Source of the DNA: JBDRGC01 sp043818215
Lineage (GTDB): Bacteria > Chloroflexota > Anaerolineae > Anaerolineales > UBA11858
Reading direction: 5' to 3'
DNA length: 13,678 nucleotides
Assembly: GCA_043818215.1 (NCBI GenBank)
Contig: JBDRGC010000395.1
Location: forward strand, 1-13,678
Both the position numbers and the translations under genes were made by a program. Positions 1 through 5,724 of this stretch are shown here, one piece after another; the first letter of the stretch is position 1, and every line of letters begins with the position of its first letter. The notes beneath the pieces were generated by a model, which saw nothing but the letters and a program-made list of their open reading frames with translations, was not told the DNA's origin and made no database searches.

Positions 1-1
1 A

Positions 2-394
2 GGAGGTTACGGATTGGGGGCAGTACTGGAAATGGCCATCGGTAGCGTTGTAGACCAGGTATTGTATGAGTCTCGAATTCCGGGGTTGATTTGCAATTAT
101 AGGGGCGGGGGGCAGGAGGCAGGATGCAAGAGGCAGGAGGCGGGAGGCAGGGGGCAAGGGGGCAGGGAGCAGGAGGGGGGCGGGGGGTATCCGCTAATCC
201 GTTACAGTCCGCTGCTAACCATCCAACTCCAGGCGTGTGTCGCAGTAGCCATAAGTGTTGATCACACTAGTGCTGCCGAATTGAGTTACGGTAATGGCAT
301 CTGGCCTGTAAACGTGGATATGCCCGTGGAAATGATATTTGGGCTTGAAAACCTCGATCAACCAGCGAAAAGCCTTGATCCCCTGATGAGGTAA
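2..394 (+). CDS. Universal stress protein (UspA-like), C-terminal fragment with abnormal tail
   Basis: The gene enters from the left edge, so its start is outside the window. The first 15 residues show the ATP-binding pattern of universal stress proteins, G-2X-G-9X-G-S (Gly1, Gly4, Gly14, Ser15 of the visible part). The ending GSVVDQVLYESRIPGLIC is the usual last helix and strand of a Usp domain, in which the conserved P-V-L is P-G-L here. Usp domains normally stop within a few residues of this point. Here no stop occurs: the frame runs through the G-rich heptamer array (102-187) and on, antisense to the metallophosphoesterase gene, to a TAA at 392-394, adding roughly 95 residues of low-complexity and nonsense-like sequence. 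The Usp identity is well supported; whether the long tail is translated is unknown. It converges on the minus-strand neighbour. Confidence 0.6.
   Translation, partial: GGYGLGAVLEMAIGSVVDQVLYESRIPGLICNYRGGGQEAGCKRQEAGGRGQGGREQEGGGGYPLIRYSPLLTIQLQACVAVAISVDHTSAAELSYGNGIWPVNVDMPVEMIFGLENLDQPAKSLDPLMR
102..187 (+). repeat. G-rich degenerate heptamer tandem array (array A)
   Basis: From 104 the sequence falls into consecutive 7-nt units of the type GGCAGGA (variants GGCGGGG, TGCAAGA, GGCGGGA, GGCAGGG, GGCAAGG), about ten units to 174 with one single-base slip near 160, followed by runs of six G on either side of one C. It lies in the 3' part of the open frame of the preceding Usp gene and in front of the end of the convergent metallophosphoesterase. 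The plus strand has many runs of three or more G separated by short loops, so it could form G-quadruplexes. It resembles the heptanucleotide STRR repeats known from cyanobacteria in period only. Confidence 0.85.
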
Positions 395-856
395 ATCCAA
401 TTTATCGTGAATCCCCCAGGGCGGAGCGTGGGTAACGAAGATATCCAGATAGCGTCCATAGCGAAAATGGTTAAGCAGGAGGCCCGGTACCAATTTCACC
501 ACATGCATCCACATTTCATCTTGAGTATACTGAAAAATGCCTTCGTTTTTATAGCGGATACTCCCCTCGATGCCAGCCAGCAATACACTTTCAAGCCGAA
601 TAATCCGCCGGTGTAAATCTACGCCGCCCAGGGGGCATTGACGCTGCCCGCCTTCGCCATATTCAACTTCTGGGTCGTGGTTTCCCCTCACAAATAAAAG
701 CGGCACATTCAACATGCTGATAATAAATTCTTGATAATAATACGGCAGATCGCCGCAAGCAATCACCAAATCGATATGCTCGAATTTCTTGCGGATTCGA
801 GAGCTATATATGGAGGGGACAATTTTATCGCTGACTGATAGAACGTTCACAAGCAC
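215..856 (-). CDS. Metallophosphoesterase (calcineurin-like fold), putative
   Basis: A 213-residue single-domain protein with most metal-binding blocks of the metallophosphoesterase superfamily in order: VSDKI (Asp10), GD (35-36), GNHD (58-61), VTHAPP (His143) and GHIH (178-181). The canonical first block is D-x-H; here it reads Asp10-Lys-Ile12, so the His ligand is absent while everything else is kept. The enzyme would hydrolyse a phosphomonoester or phosphodiester in the cytoplasm; no signal peptide is visible and the substrate cannot be told. The start is GTG at 856; a second GTG at 850 with AGGTG just upstream is an equally possible start. It is transcribed away from the lacI-type gene and toward the Usp gene, with no partner gene, so context gives no role. 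Confidence 0.85.
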   Translation of the reverse strand: MLVNVLSVSDKIVPSIYSSRIRKKFEHIDLVIACGDLPYYYQEFIISMLNVPLLFVRGNHDPEVEYGEGGQRQCPLGGVDLHRRIIRLESVLLAGIEGSIRYKNEGIFQYTQDEMWMHVVKLVPGLLLNHFRYGRYLDIFVTHAPPWGIHDKLDLPHQGIKAFRWLIEVFKPKYHFHGHIHVYRPDAITVTQFGSTSVINTYGYCDTRLELDG

Positions 857-914
857 CTAGCCTAGATATGCAGTTAATTGGCAATACCGCAAAAGCCGCA
901 CATTATCTTATAGC

Positions 915-935
915 AGAGGGCAGAGGGTAGAGGGT
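915..935 (+). repeat. Short heptamer array (array B)
   Basis: Three perfect-period 7-nt units, AGAGGGC, AGAGGGT, AGAGGGT, immediately followed by GACCGCTGA (937-945), which is the exact reverse complement of TCAGCGGTC at 1027-1035 in array C. The 857-1096 spacer between the divergent metallophosphoesterase and the LacI-type gene otherwise contains only the hairpin at 996-1014 and array C. Confidence 0.7.
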
Positions 936-995
936 AGACCGCTGAAATCGGGCAATTGGTGACTGTTACGCAGCGCTGTGTGTACCTCCGGTATT

Positions 996-1014
996 GCGTC
1001 CCCTGCGGGGACGC
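996..1014. repeat. GC-rich perfect hairpin
   Basis: GCGTCCCC (996-1003) and GGGGACGC (1007-1014) form an 8-bp perfect stem around a TGC loop. There is no T-tract on either side, so a rho-independent terminator is unlikely. It abuts heptamer array C and is better seen as part of the repeat material in this divergent spacer. Confidence 0.6.
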
Positions 1015-1035
1015 GGCGGTCGGTGGTCAGCGGTC
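1015..1035 (+). repeat. Short heptamer array (array C)
   Basis: Three 7-nt units, GGCGGTC, GGTGGTC, AGCGGTC. The unit AGCGGTC is the same as in the longer array E near the end of the window (13163-13239), so these two arrays share a sequence family 12 kb apart. Confidence 0.65.
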
Positions 1036-1096
1036 GGGAAAAGCCACGCCGCTTATACTCTCTTTAGACATTCCTGTCAACCAGCGTCTTATTTTC

Positions 1097-1125
1097 TTGA
1101 CAGTGCTCAAAAACTATGCTATTCT
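1097..1125 (+). promoter_or_regulatory. Sigma70-type promoter of the LacI-family gene
   Basis: TTGACA (1097-1102) is a perfect -35 hexamer and TATTCT (1120-1125) a good -10 hexamer, 17 bp apart. Transcription would start near 1132, inside the palindromic operator, leaving a leader of about 40 nt before the ATG at 1170. Confidence 0.75.
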
Positions 1126-1127
1126 TG

Positions 1128-1147
1128 CCGTGGAACCGGTTCCACGG
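1128..1147. promoter_or_regulatory. Candidate LacI-family operator (autoregulation)
   Basis: A perfect 20-bp palindrome, CCGTGGAACCGGTTCCACGG, with a central CG step as in most LacI-family operators. It begins 2 bp after the -10 hexamer and covers the expected transcription start, where a bound repressor would block the promoter. It directly precedes a LacI-family gene, so negative autoregulation is the simplest reading. Confidence 0.75.
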
Positions 1148-1169
1148 TTGTTTCAAACGAAGGAGTGTT

Positions 1170-2174
1170 ATGCCAGCCACCATCCGCGATGTTGCCAAAT
1201 ATGCTAATGTGGGAATTGGAACAGTATCGCGAGTATTGAATGATAGTCCTGCAGTACGCGAGGAAACACGCCAAAAAGTGCTGACTACTATCAAAGAACT
1301 GGACTATACCCCCAACCCCATTGCTCGACAACTCTCCACCGGACGCACCCTCACAATTGGAGTCATCCTCCCCTACTTGACCATGCCATCGTATATCGAA
1401 CGATTACGCGGCGTGCAGCACGTCTTAGAAGATAGCGAATACGATCTGGTCCTCTTTAGCGCTGGAAATCCATCTCAACGTGATGCTTATTTCCAAAACT
1501 TATCGCGCAAGTCTCGGGTCGATGGTATGCTCATCATCTCTCTCCCGCCAAGTGATGAGCAGGCTGAACGTTTCGCTAACTCAAGTATCCCAACGGTTTT
1601 AATCGATGCTTACCACCCAAAACTATGCAGTGTGGTCGTAGACGATGTCGAGGGAGGCAGAATCGCCACCAGGCATCTGGTCGAACTAGGTCATCGAAAG
1701 ATCACCTATCTAAGCGATTACCTGAACACACCTTTTCACCCATCAATGCGACGTCGATACCAGGGTTACCGTGAAATATTATCTGAGGCAGATATCCCTT
1801 ACAAGCCTGAGTATCACATCGAAGTGGACCGCGGTCGCATCAATGCCCGGATGATGGCAAAGGAAATCCTTTCCCTCGATGACCCGCCCACTGCTATCTA
1901 CGCAGCCAGCGACACACAAGCCATTGGCATTCTGGATGCCGCTCAAGAGCTTGGGGTGAAAATTCCCGAAGAACTTTCAGTGATAGGGTACGACAATATC
2001 CGTGACGCTGAATACGTGAACCTGACCACCATCGAGCAGCATCTCTACAATTCAGGAGTCGAGGGGGCTAAAATGCTCATCGAAATTTTAAAAGGCCAAT
2101 TAGATACGCATTGCAAACAAACCATTCCTCTTGAGCTTATAGTTCGAGGGACAACGGCCCCTGCTCCGAATTAG
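1170..2174 (+). CDS. LacI-family transcriptional repressor, sugar-responsive
   Basis: 334 residues, the usual LacI/GalR length. The N-terminus (residues 3-58) is a textbook LacI helix-turn-helix: TIRDVAKYANVGIGTVSRVL followed by the hinge region ending in IARQLSTGRT; Leu55 sits where the hinge leucine wedges into the central CpG of the operator. The rest is a periplasmic-binding-protein-like effector domain ending with the VIGYDN block typical of sugar binders and a C-terminal L-I-V-R-G-T motif. I chose ATG 1170 because AGGAG (1161-1165) precedes it and the protein then begins right at the HTH; an upstream in-frame ATG at 1116 would lie inside the promoter. Neighbouring transporter and GH13 genes suggest a maltose- or maltodextrin-type effector, which is inference. 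Confidence 0.93.
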   Translation: MPATIRDVAKYANVGIGTVSRVLNDSPAVREETRQKVLTTIKELDYTPNPIARQLSTGRTLTIGVILPYLTMPSYIERLRGVQHVLEDSEYDLVLFSAGNPSQRDAYFQNLSRKSRVDGMLIISLPPSDEQAERFANSSIPTVLIDAYHPKLCSVVVDDVEGGRIATRHLVELGHRKITYLSDYLNTPFHPSMRRRYQGYREILSEADIPYKPEYHIEVDRGRINARMMAKEILSLDDPPTAIYAASDTQAIGILDAAQELGVKIPEELSVIGYDNIRDAEYVNLTTIEQHLYNSGVEGAKMLIEILKGQLDTHCKQTIPLELIVRGTTAPAPN

Positions 2175-2232
2175 AGATTCGAAGATTTATCCCACCAGGA
2201 GCAGGTCTAAATTGCCCCACACGCCATGTAAT

Positions 2233-2261
2233 TTGACAAAACATATAAACTGACGTATTAT
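2233..2261 (+). promoter_or_regulatory. Strong sigma70-type promoter of the transporter/GH13 operon
   Basis: TTGACA (2233-2238) and TATTAT (2256-2261) with a 17-bp spacer: a perfect -35 and a near-perfect -10. The expected start near 2268 gives a leader of about 187 nt before the solute-binding protein gene. No other comparable promoter is visible between here and the terminator at 13262, consistent with a single long transcript. Confidence 0.75.
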
Positions 2262-2268
2262 GAATCAA

Positions 2269-2284
2269 TTGTCTACGTTGACAA
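2269..2284. promoter_or_regulatory. Candidate LacI-family operator at the operon promoter
   Basis: TTGTCTACGTTGACAA is a 16-bp inverted repeat with one mismatched pair (positions 6 and 11) and a central CG step. It covers the predicted transcription start, the same relative place as the palindrome before the repressor gene. Its core differs from that palindrome at 7 of 14 positions, so it may bind the same LacI protein with different affinity or a different LacI-family member. Confidence 0.55.
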
Positions 2285-2352
2285 AGATATACTCAAAAAA
2301 AGGGACGGGGGATTCGAAATACGTCTTCGGCACAGCTTACCGCCTATTATAA

Positions 2353-2401
2353 AGGAGGTGGTGCTATATACATGATGACAAATATTACTTATCAAGATTA
2401 G
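2353..2401 (+). other. Candidate leader peptide: strong Shine-Dalgarno plus nine-codon frame
   Basis: AGGAGGTG (2353-2360), close to a perfect anti-16S match, lies 11 nt before ATG 2372, which opens a nine-codon frame (MMTNITYQD) closed by TAG 2399-2401. It is in the long leader of the operon, 53 nt upstream of the start codon of the solute-binding protein, which has its own separate SD. A translated leader peptide or a decoy ribosome site would fit; the spacing is somewhat long and chance cannot be excluded. Confidence 0.3.
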
Positions 2402-2454
2402 CGTATCCATTTAGTTAAATATCCACAATATCAAACAATGTAGGAGGAGTGTTC

Positions 2455-4557
2455 ATGAAAAGCACAAGTAAGATTTTTGCGCTACTTAGCTTGATTATCG
2501 TCGCCGCCATGCTTTTATCGGCATGTGCGCCGAAAGCAACAGAAGCGCCCACAGTAGAAGCAGTTGAAGAAGTTGAAGAAGTTGAAGAAGCCGAAACGGG
2601 TGCAGGCATCGAGGCTGTTGAAGCTACCGAAGTGCCTATCGTAATCGAAGTGTCGGCTTACGGCGAAGCCCCCATGCTGGCCGATATGGTCGCTGCTGGC
2701 GAACTGCCCCCCGTTGATGAGCGCCTGCCCATCGAAGATGACATCATGGTCGTCTCCGGTGTGGACGGCATTGGCGAGTACGGCGGTATCTGGCACGGCT
2801 ACACCTGGTGGGGAGGCTACGGCAACATCGAGATGATGATTTACGACCCGCCCGTACGCTGGAATCGTGACTACACCGGCTACGAGCCTGGCCTGCTGAA
2901 GGAATGGATTGTTTCCGAAGACGGCAAGACCCTGACCTGGGTTTTCCGCCAGGGCCTGAAGTGGTCTGACGGCACCCCCTTCAGCACCACTGAAGATATG
3001 GGCTACTGGTGGGAACTGGCCACCAATGATGACTTCAAAGTTGTCACCATCCCGTGGTGGGGACGTGACTCAGATGGTGGCGCCATGGAAGTCTCCTTCC
3101 CGAATGACTACACCATGGTCATGCAGTGGAATGAACCCCACTACATAGCCACTTACATTGTCGCTCAGGGCTTCTGGGAATGGCTGCCGATGGAACGTCC
3201 CAAGCACTTCCTGTCCCTCCATGACCCGGCCTACAACGCCGACGCCACTCTAGAAGAGTTGGAAGAGTATGTCTACGGTGGTGACTGGTTGGGCAACGTT
3301 GCCGGCTACCCCTGTCTGCACGCCTGGTGCCCAACCGAGGTTACCCCCGGCGAGCGCACCATCTGGACCCGCAACCCGTACTATTGGAAAGTGGATGCCG
3401 AAGGCAACCAACTGCCCTACATCGACAAGGTTGACGTCCGTCTGGTCAGCGATGCAGAAGTACGTCTGCTAGAGCTGTCACAGGGCAAATCCGAGGCCTC
3501 TTTCCGCGGCACGGATGACCCCACCAATATCCCCTTCCTGCTGGAGCAGGCCGAAGCCGGGGATTACTATCTCCACCAGGGTGCAGTGAATGGTGCCGGT
3601 GGTTGGCCCGCATGGAACATCGACATGAACTTCAACGACTCCGAGACCTATCCTGACACCTGGGAAGAAATCCGAGATCTCCTGCAAAACCAGGACTTCC
3701 GCATCGGCCTATCACATGCCCTGGACCGCGAGCGACTGATCGACGTGGCCTGGGACGGCATTGGCTACCCGACCAATGCCACGATCAGCCCGCAGGCCTG
3801 GCACTTCGCCAGCCCCGAGGGTCAGGCAGTCTACGAAGAATGGCGGGATGCCTACATCGAGTACGATCCCGACCTGGCCATGCAGCATTTCGATGCGGCT
3901 GGCTTCGTGGATGCTAACGGTGACGGCTGGCGTGACCTGCCCAGCGGCGCCGAGTTCACCCTGGTCCTCGACCAGGGCGACTGGGGCGGCCAGGTTATTC
4001 CTGTCATCAGCAACGAGACTTACGCGGGCAACCTGGAGGCCGTGGGCGTAAATGTCCTGATCAACGACCTTATGGGCCAGCCTGACTGGTCCTTAAGAGC
4101 ACAACAAGGTCTGTTCATGATTCGCAACAGTCACGCTTCCGAGTTGGACATCTGGACCTTCCCGGACTGGATCTTCCCCCTGCGTAACTCCGATCCCCGT
4201 TGCTGGCCGCTCGAAGGCCAGTATTACGAAACCGGCGGCGCAGAGGGTTGGGAACCGCTGCCTGGCACAACTTATGCCTACGAACTGCAAGAGTTGTATA
4301 CCAGGGGCATCGCGACCGCCAGCATCGAAGAGCGCCACAAGATCGTGTGGGAAGCCATCCAAATCCACATCGACCACGGCCCCTTCATGATCGGCGGCTC
4401 CGGTGATCAGCAGATGCCGGTAGTGGTTCGCAACGGCTTCATGGGTATCCCCGACCTGGTCATTCTTGGACCATGGGCGCCCGGCAGCCCCGGCAACCTC
4501 AACCCCGAGCAATTCTGGATGCAGGAAGATCTGCGCAACGAAAGCTTAGGACAGTAG
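2455..4557 (+). CDS. ABC transporter solute-binding lipoprotein, family 5 (Opp/Dpp type), probably oligosaccharide-binding
   Basis: A 700-residue precursor with a lipoprotein signal peptide: a basic start, hydrophobic stretch and lipobox LSAC with Cys24. A flexible acidic linker (about residues 28-60) contains a triple V-E-E repeat. The SBP_bac_5 fold begins around residue 110, with the typical block YEPGLLKEWIVSEDGKTLTW (143-162) and WSDGTPFSTTED (170-181). It captures substrate outside the membrane and delivers it to the permeases encoded next. Family 5 proteins usually have 500-600 residues, so this one is long, and it is rich in Trp and Tyr, which suits sugar stacking. ATG 2455 has GGAGGAG at 2443-2449; the GTG at 2449 overlaps that SD and is rejected. 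The nearby GH13 enzymes and LacI regulator favour alpha-glucan oligosaccharides over peptides; this is inference. Confidence 0.92.
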   Translation: MKSTSKIFALLSLIIVAAMLLSACAPKATEAPTVEAVEEVEEVEEAETGAGIEAVEATEVPIVIEVSAYGEAPMLADMVAAGELPPVDERLPIEDDIMVVSGVDGIGEYGGIWHGYTWWGGYGNIEMMIYDPPVRWNRDYTGYEPGLLKEWIVSEDGKTLTWVFRQGLKWSDGTPFSTTEDMGYWWELATNDDFKVVTIPWWGRDSDGGAMEVSFPNDYTMVMQWNEPHYIATYIVAQGFWEWLPMERPKHFLSLHDPAYNADATLEELEEYVYGGDWLGNVAGYPCLHAWCPTEVTPGERTIWTRNPYYWKVDAEGNQLPYIDKVDVRLVSDAEVRLLELSQGKSEASFRGTDDPTNIPFLLEQAEAGDYYLHQGAVNGAGGWPAWNIDMNFNDSETYPDTWEEIRDLLQNQDFRIGLSHALDRERLIDVAWDGIGYPTNATISPQAWHFASPEGQAVYEEWRDAYIEYDPDLAMQHFDAAGFVDANGDGWRDLPSGAEFTLVLDQGDWGGQVIPVISNETYAGNLEAVGVNVLINDLMGQPDWSLRAQQGLFMIRNSHASELDIWTFPDWIFPLRNSDPRCWPLEGQYYETGGAEGWEPLPGTTYAYELQELYTRGIATASIEERHKIVWEAIQIHIDHGPFMIGGSGDQQMPVVVRNGFMGIPDLVILGPWAPGSPGNLNPEQFWMQEDLRNESLGQ
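2563..2589 (+). repeat. In-frame 9-bp tandem repeat in the lipoprotein linker
   Basis: Three identical copies of GTTGAAGAA, encoding Val-Glu-Glu three times in the linker just after the lipid-anchor cysteine. Copy-number changes by slippage would keep the frame and only alter linker length. Confidence 0.85.
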
Positions 4558-4573
4558 TTTCTCTTTTGTACTT

Positions 4574-4610
4574 ATGTGGCAGGTGAAAGCAGGTTTTTCA
4601 CCTGCCACAT
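4574..4610 (+). repeat. Strong intercistronic hairpin after the solute-binding protein gene
   Basis: A 15-bp perfect stem (4574-4588 with 4596-4610, arm ATGTGGCAGGTGAAA) around a 7-nt loop. It begins 16 nt after the stop codon of the binding-protein gene. There is no T-tract, so it is less likely to be a full terminator than a 3'-end stabiliser or partial attenuator. Such a structure would keep binding-protein mRNA more abundant than that of the permeases, as is known for malE versus malF. Confidence 0.75.
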
Positions 4611-4620
4611 TGCTATCCAC

Positions 4621-4662
4621 TTAGGGGAGACTTGCATTCGAAGTCTTGCAGGTTTCCCCTAA
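4621..4662 (+). repeat. Second inverted repeat in the binding-protein/permease spacer
   Basis: TTAGGGGA (4621-4628) pairs with TCCCCTAA (4655-4662), extendable by one GU and one AU pair. An internal alternative pairing GACTT (4629-4633) with AAGTC (4641-4645) exists. It lies between the 15-bp hairpin and the permease SD, so the 163-nt spacer is mostly structured. Confidence 0.5.
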
Positions 4663-4720
4663 ATCCATGTTCACAAAGCAGGTCATACGATCTGCTGAGG
4701 CAGTTGGAGGAGGACGAATT

Positions 4721-5707
4721 ATGCTTTCATTCCTTATTCGACGAGTTTTCTACGCCCTGATCATGCTGGTCATCGTTTCTTTCGTTAGTTTTATCATCAT
4801 CACCCTGCCGCCCGGCGACTTCCTGACTCAAAAGATCGCCGAATTGGAGGCCCGTGGGGATAAAAGCGCCTCAATGCGTGTTGATGATTACCGTGAGCGC
4901 TACGGCCTGGACAAACCACTGCTGACCCAGTATTGGATCTGGGCGTCTAATTTCATCACAGGGGATTTTGGGCTTTCCTTCGAATACGACCAGCCGGTCT
5001 CCACCCTGCTGAAACAACGCTTACCCCTCTCGATTACTTTGGCATTGGCGACTACAGCTTTCACCTGGGCACTGGCGATCCCCATCGGGGTCTTTTCAGC
5101 TGTCAAGCAATATTCCTTGGGGGACCAGATCGCCACTACCATCAGCTTCCTGGGGATTGGCATCCCACCCTTCCTGCTGGCTTTGGTGGTTTTGTACATT
5201 GCGGTGGTCAAACTCGACCAGGACGTGGTCGGGTTGTTCTCGCGCCAGTTTGTCGACGCCTCCTGGAGCCTGGCGAAGGTCTGGGACTTGCTCAAACACT
5301 TATGGGTCCCGGCCCTGATTGGCGCAGTCACAGGCACGGCCGGCACCATCCGCATCATGCGCGGCAACCTGCTTGACACCTTGGGCCAACCCTTCATCGA
5401 GGCCGCCCGTGCCCGCGGCTTGAAAAACCGCACCGTCATCTGGCGGCACGCAGTCCGCATGGCCATCAACCCTCTGATCGTGATCCTGGGGACCGAGACC
5501 TTCCCGGGCATCCTGGCCGGGAACATCCTGGTAGAGGTAGTCCTCAGCTTGCCCACCATGGGACCGCTGTACATCCATGCGCTGCTGACGCAGGATATGT
5601 ACATGGCTGGCACGGTGTTGGTCTTCCTGACCTTAATGCTCCTGGCGGGGGCCGTGATGGCAGATGTCGCCCTGGCGTGGTTAGACCCACGCATCAGGCT
5701 TGAGTAA
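4721..5707 (+). CDS. ABC transporter permease, DppB/OppB type
   Basis: A 328-residue inner-membrane permease. It starts with the DppB-like block MLSFLIRRVFYALIML forming the first membrane helix (about 8-30), followed by an extracytoplasmic segment (about 31-100) containing YGLDKPLLTQYWIW, then about five more helices (near 103-126, 138-163, 192-212, 250-275, 296-318). The cytoplasmic coupling loop that docks on the ATPase is seen at about 225-246 (PFIEAARARGLKNRTVIWRH), the EAA motif of binding-protein-dependent permeases. It ends with the family-typical LDPRIRLE. ATG 4721 is chosen because GGAGGAGG (4706-4713) precedes it; an in-frame TTG at 4646 would lie within the upstream inverted repeat and add 25 unlikely residues. 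It pairs with the DppC-type permease 17 nt downstream. Confidence 0.95.
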   Translation: MLSFLIRRVFYALIMLVIVSFVSFIIITLPPGDFLTQKIAELEARGDKSASMRVDDYRERYGLDKPLLTQYWIWASNFITGDFGLSFEYDQPVSTLLKQRLPLSITLALATTAFTWALAIPIGVFSAVKQYSLGDQIATTISFLGIGIPPFLLALVVLYIAVVKLDQDVVGLFSRQFVDASWSLAKVWDLLKHLWVPALIGAVTGTAGTIRIMRGNLLDTLGQPFIEAARARGLKNRTVIWRHAVRMAINPLIVILGTETFPGILAGNILVEVVLSLPTMGPLYIHALLTQDMYMAGTVLVFLTLMLLAGAVMADVALAWLDPRIRLE

Positions 5708-5724
5708 CACAACGGAGGTAAATT

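Noticed and set aside
2284..2350. Riboswitch in the operon leader
   Set aside because: I could not find conserved cores of known riboswitch classes; only the mini-frame and SD stand out.
2449..2454. GTG 2449 as the start of the binding protein
   Set aside because: This codon overlaps the SD sequence GGAGGAG; ATG 2455 has proper spacing and gives a normal lipoprotein signal peptide.
2563..2589. Triple 9-bp repeat as a contingency (phase-variation) locus
   Set aside because: The unit is a multiple of three, so copy changes would not switch the frame; only linker length could change.
4900..5712. 270-codon minus-strand frame opposite the first permease
   Set aside because: It is a shadow of a well-supported permease gene; its translation has no recognisable domain and is rich in Arg, Met and Ser as expected for an antisense frame.
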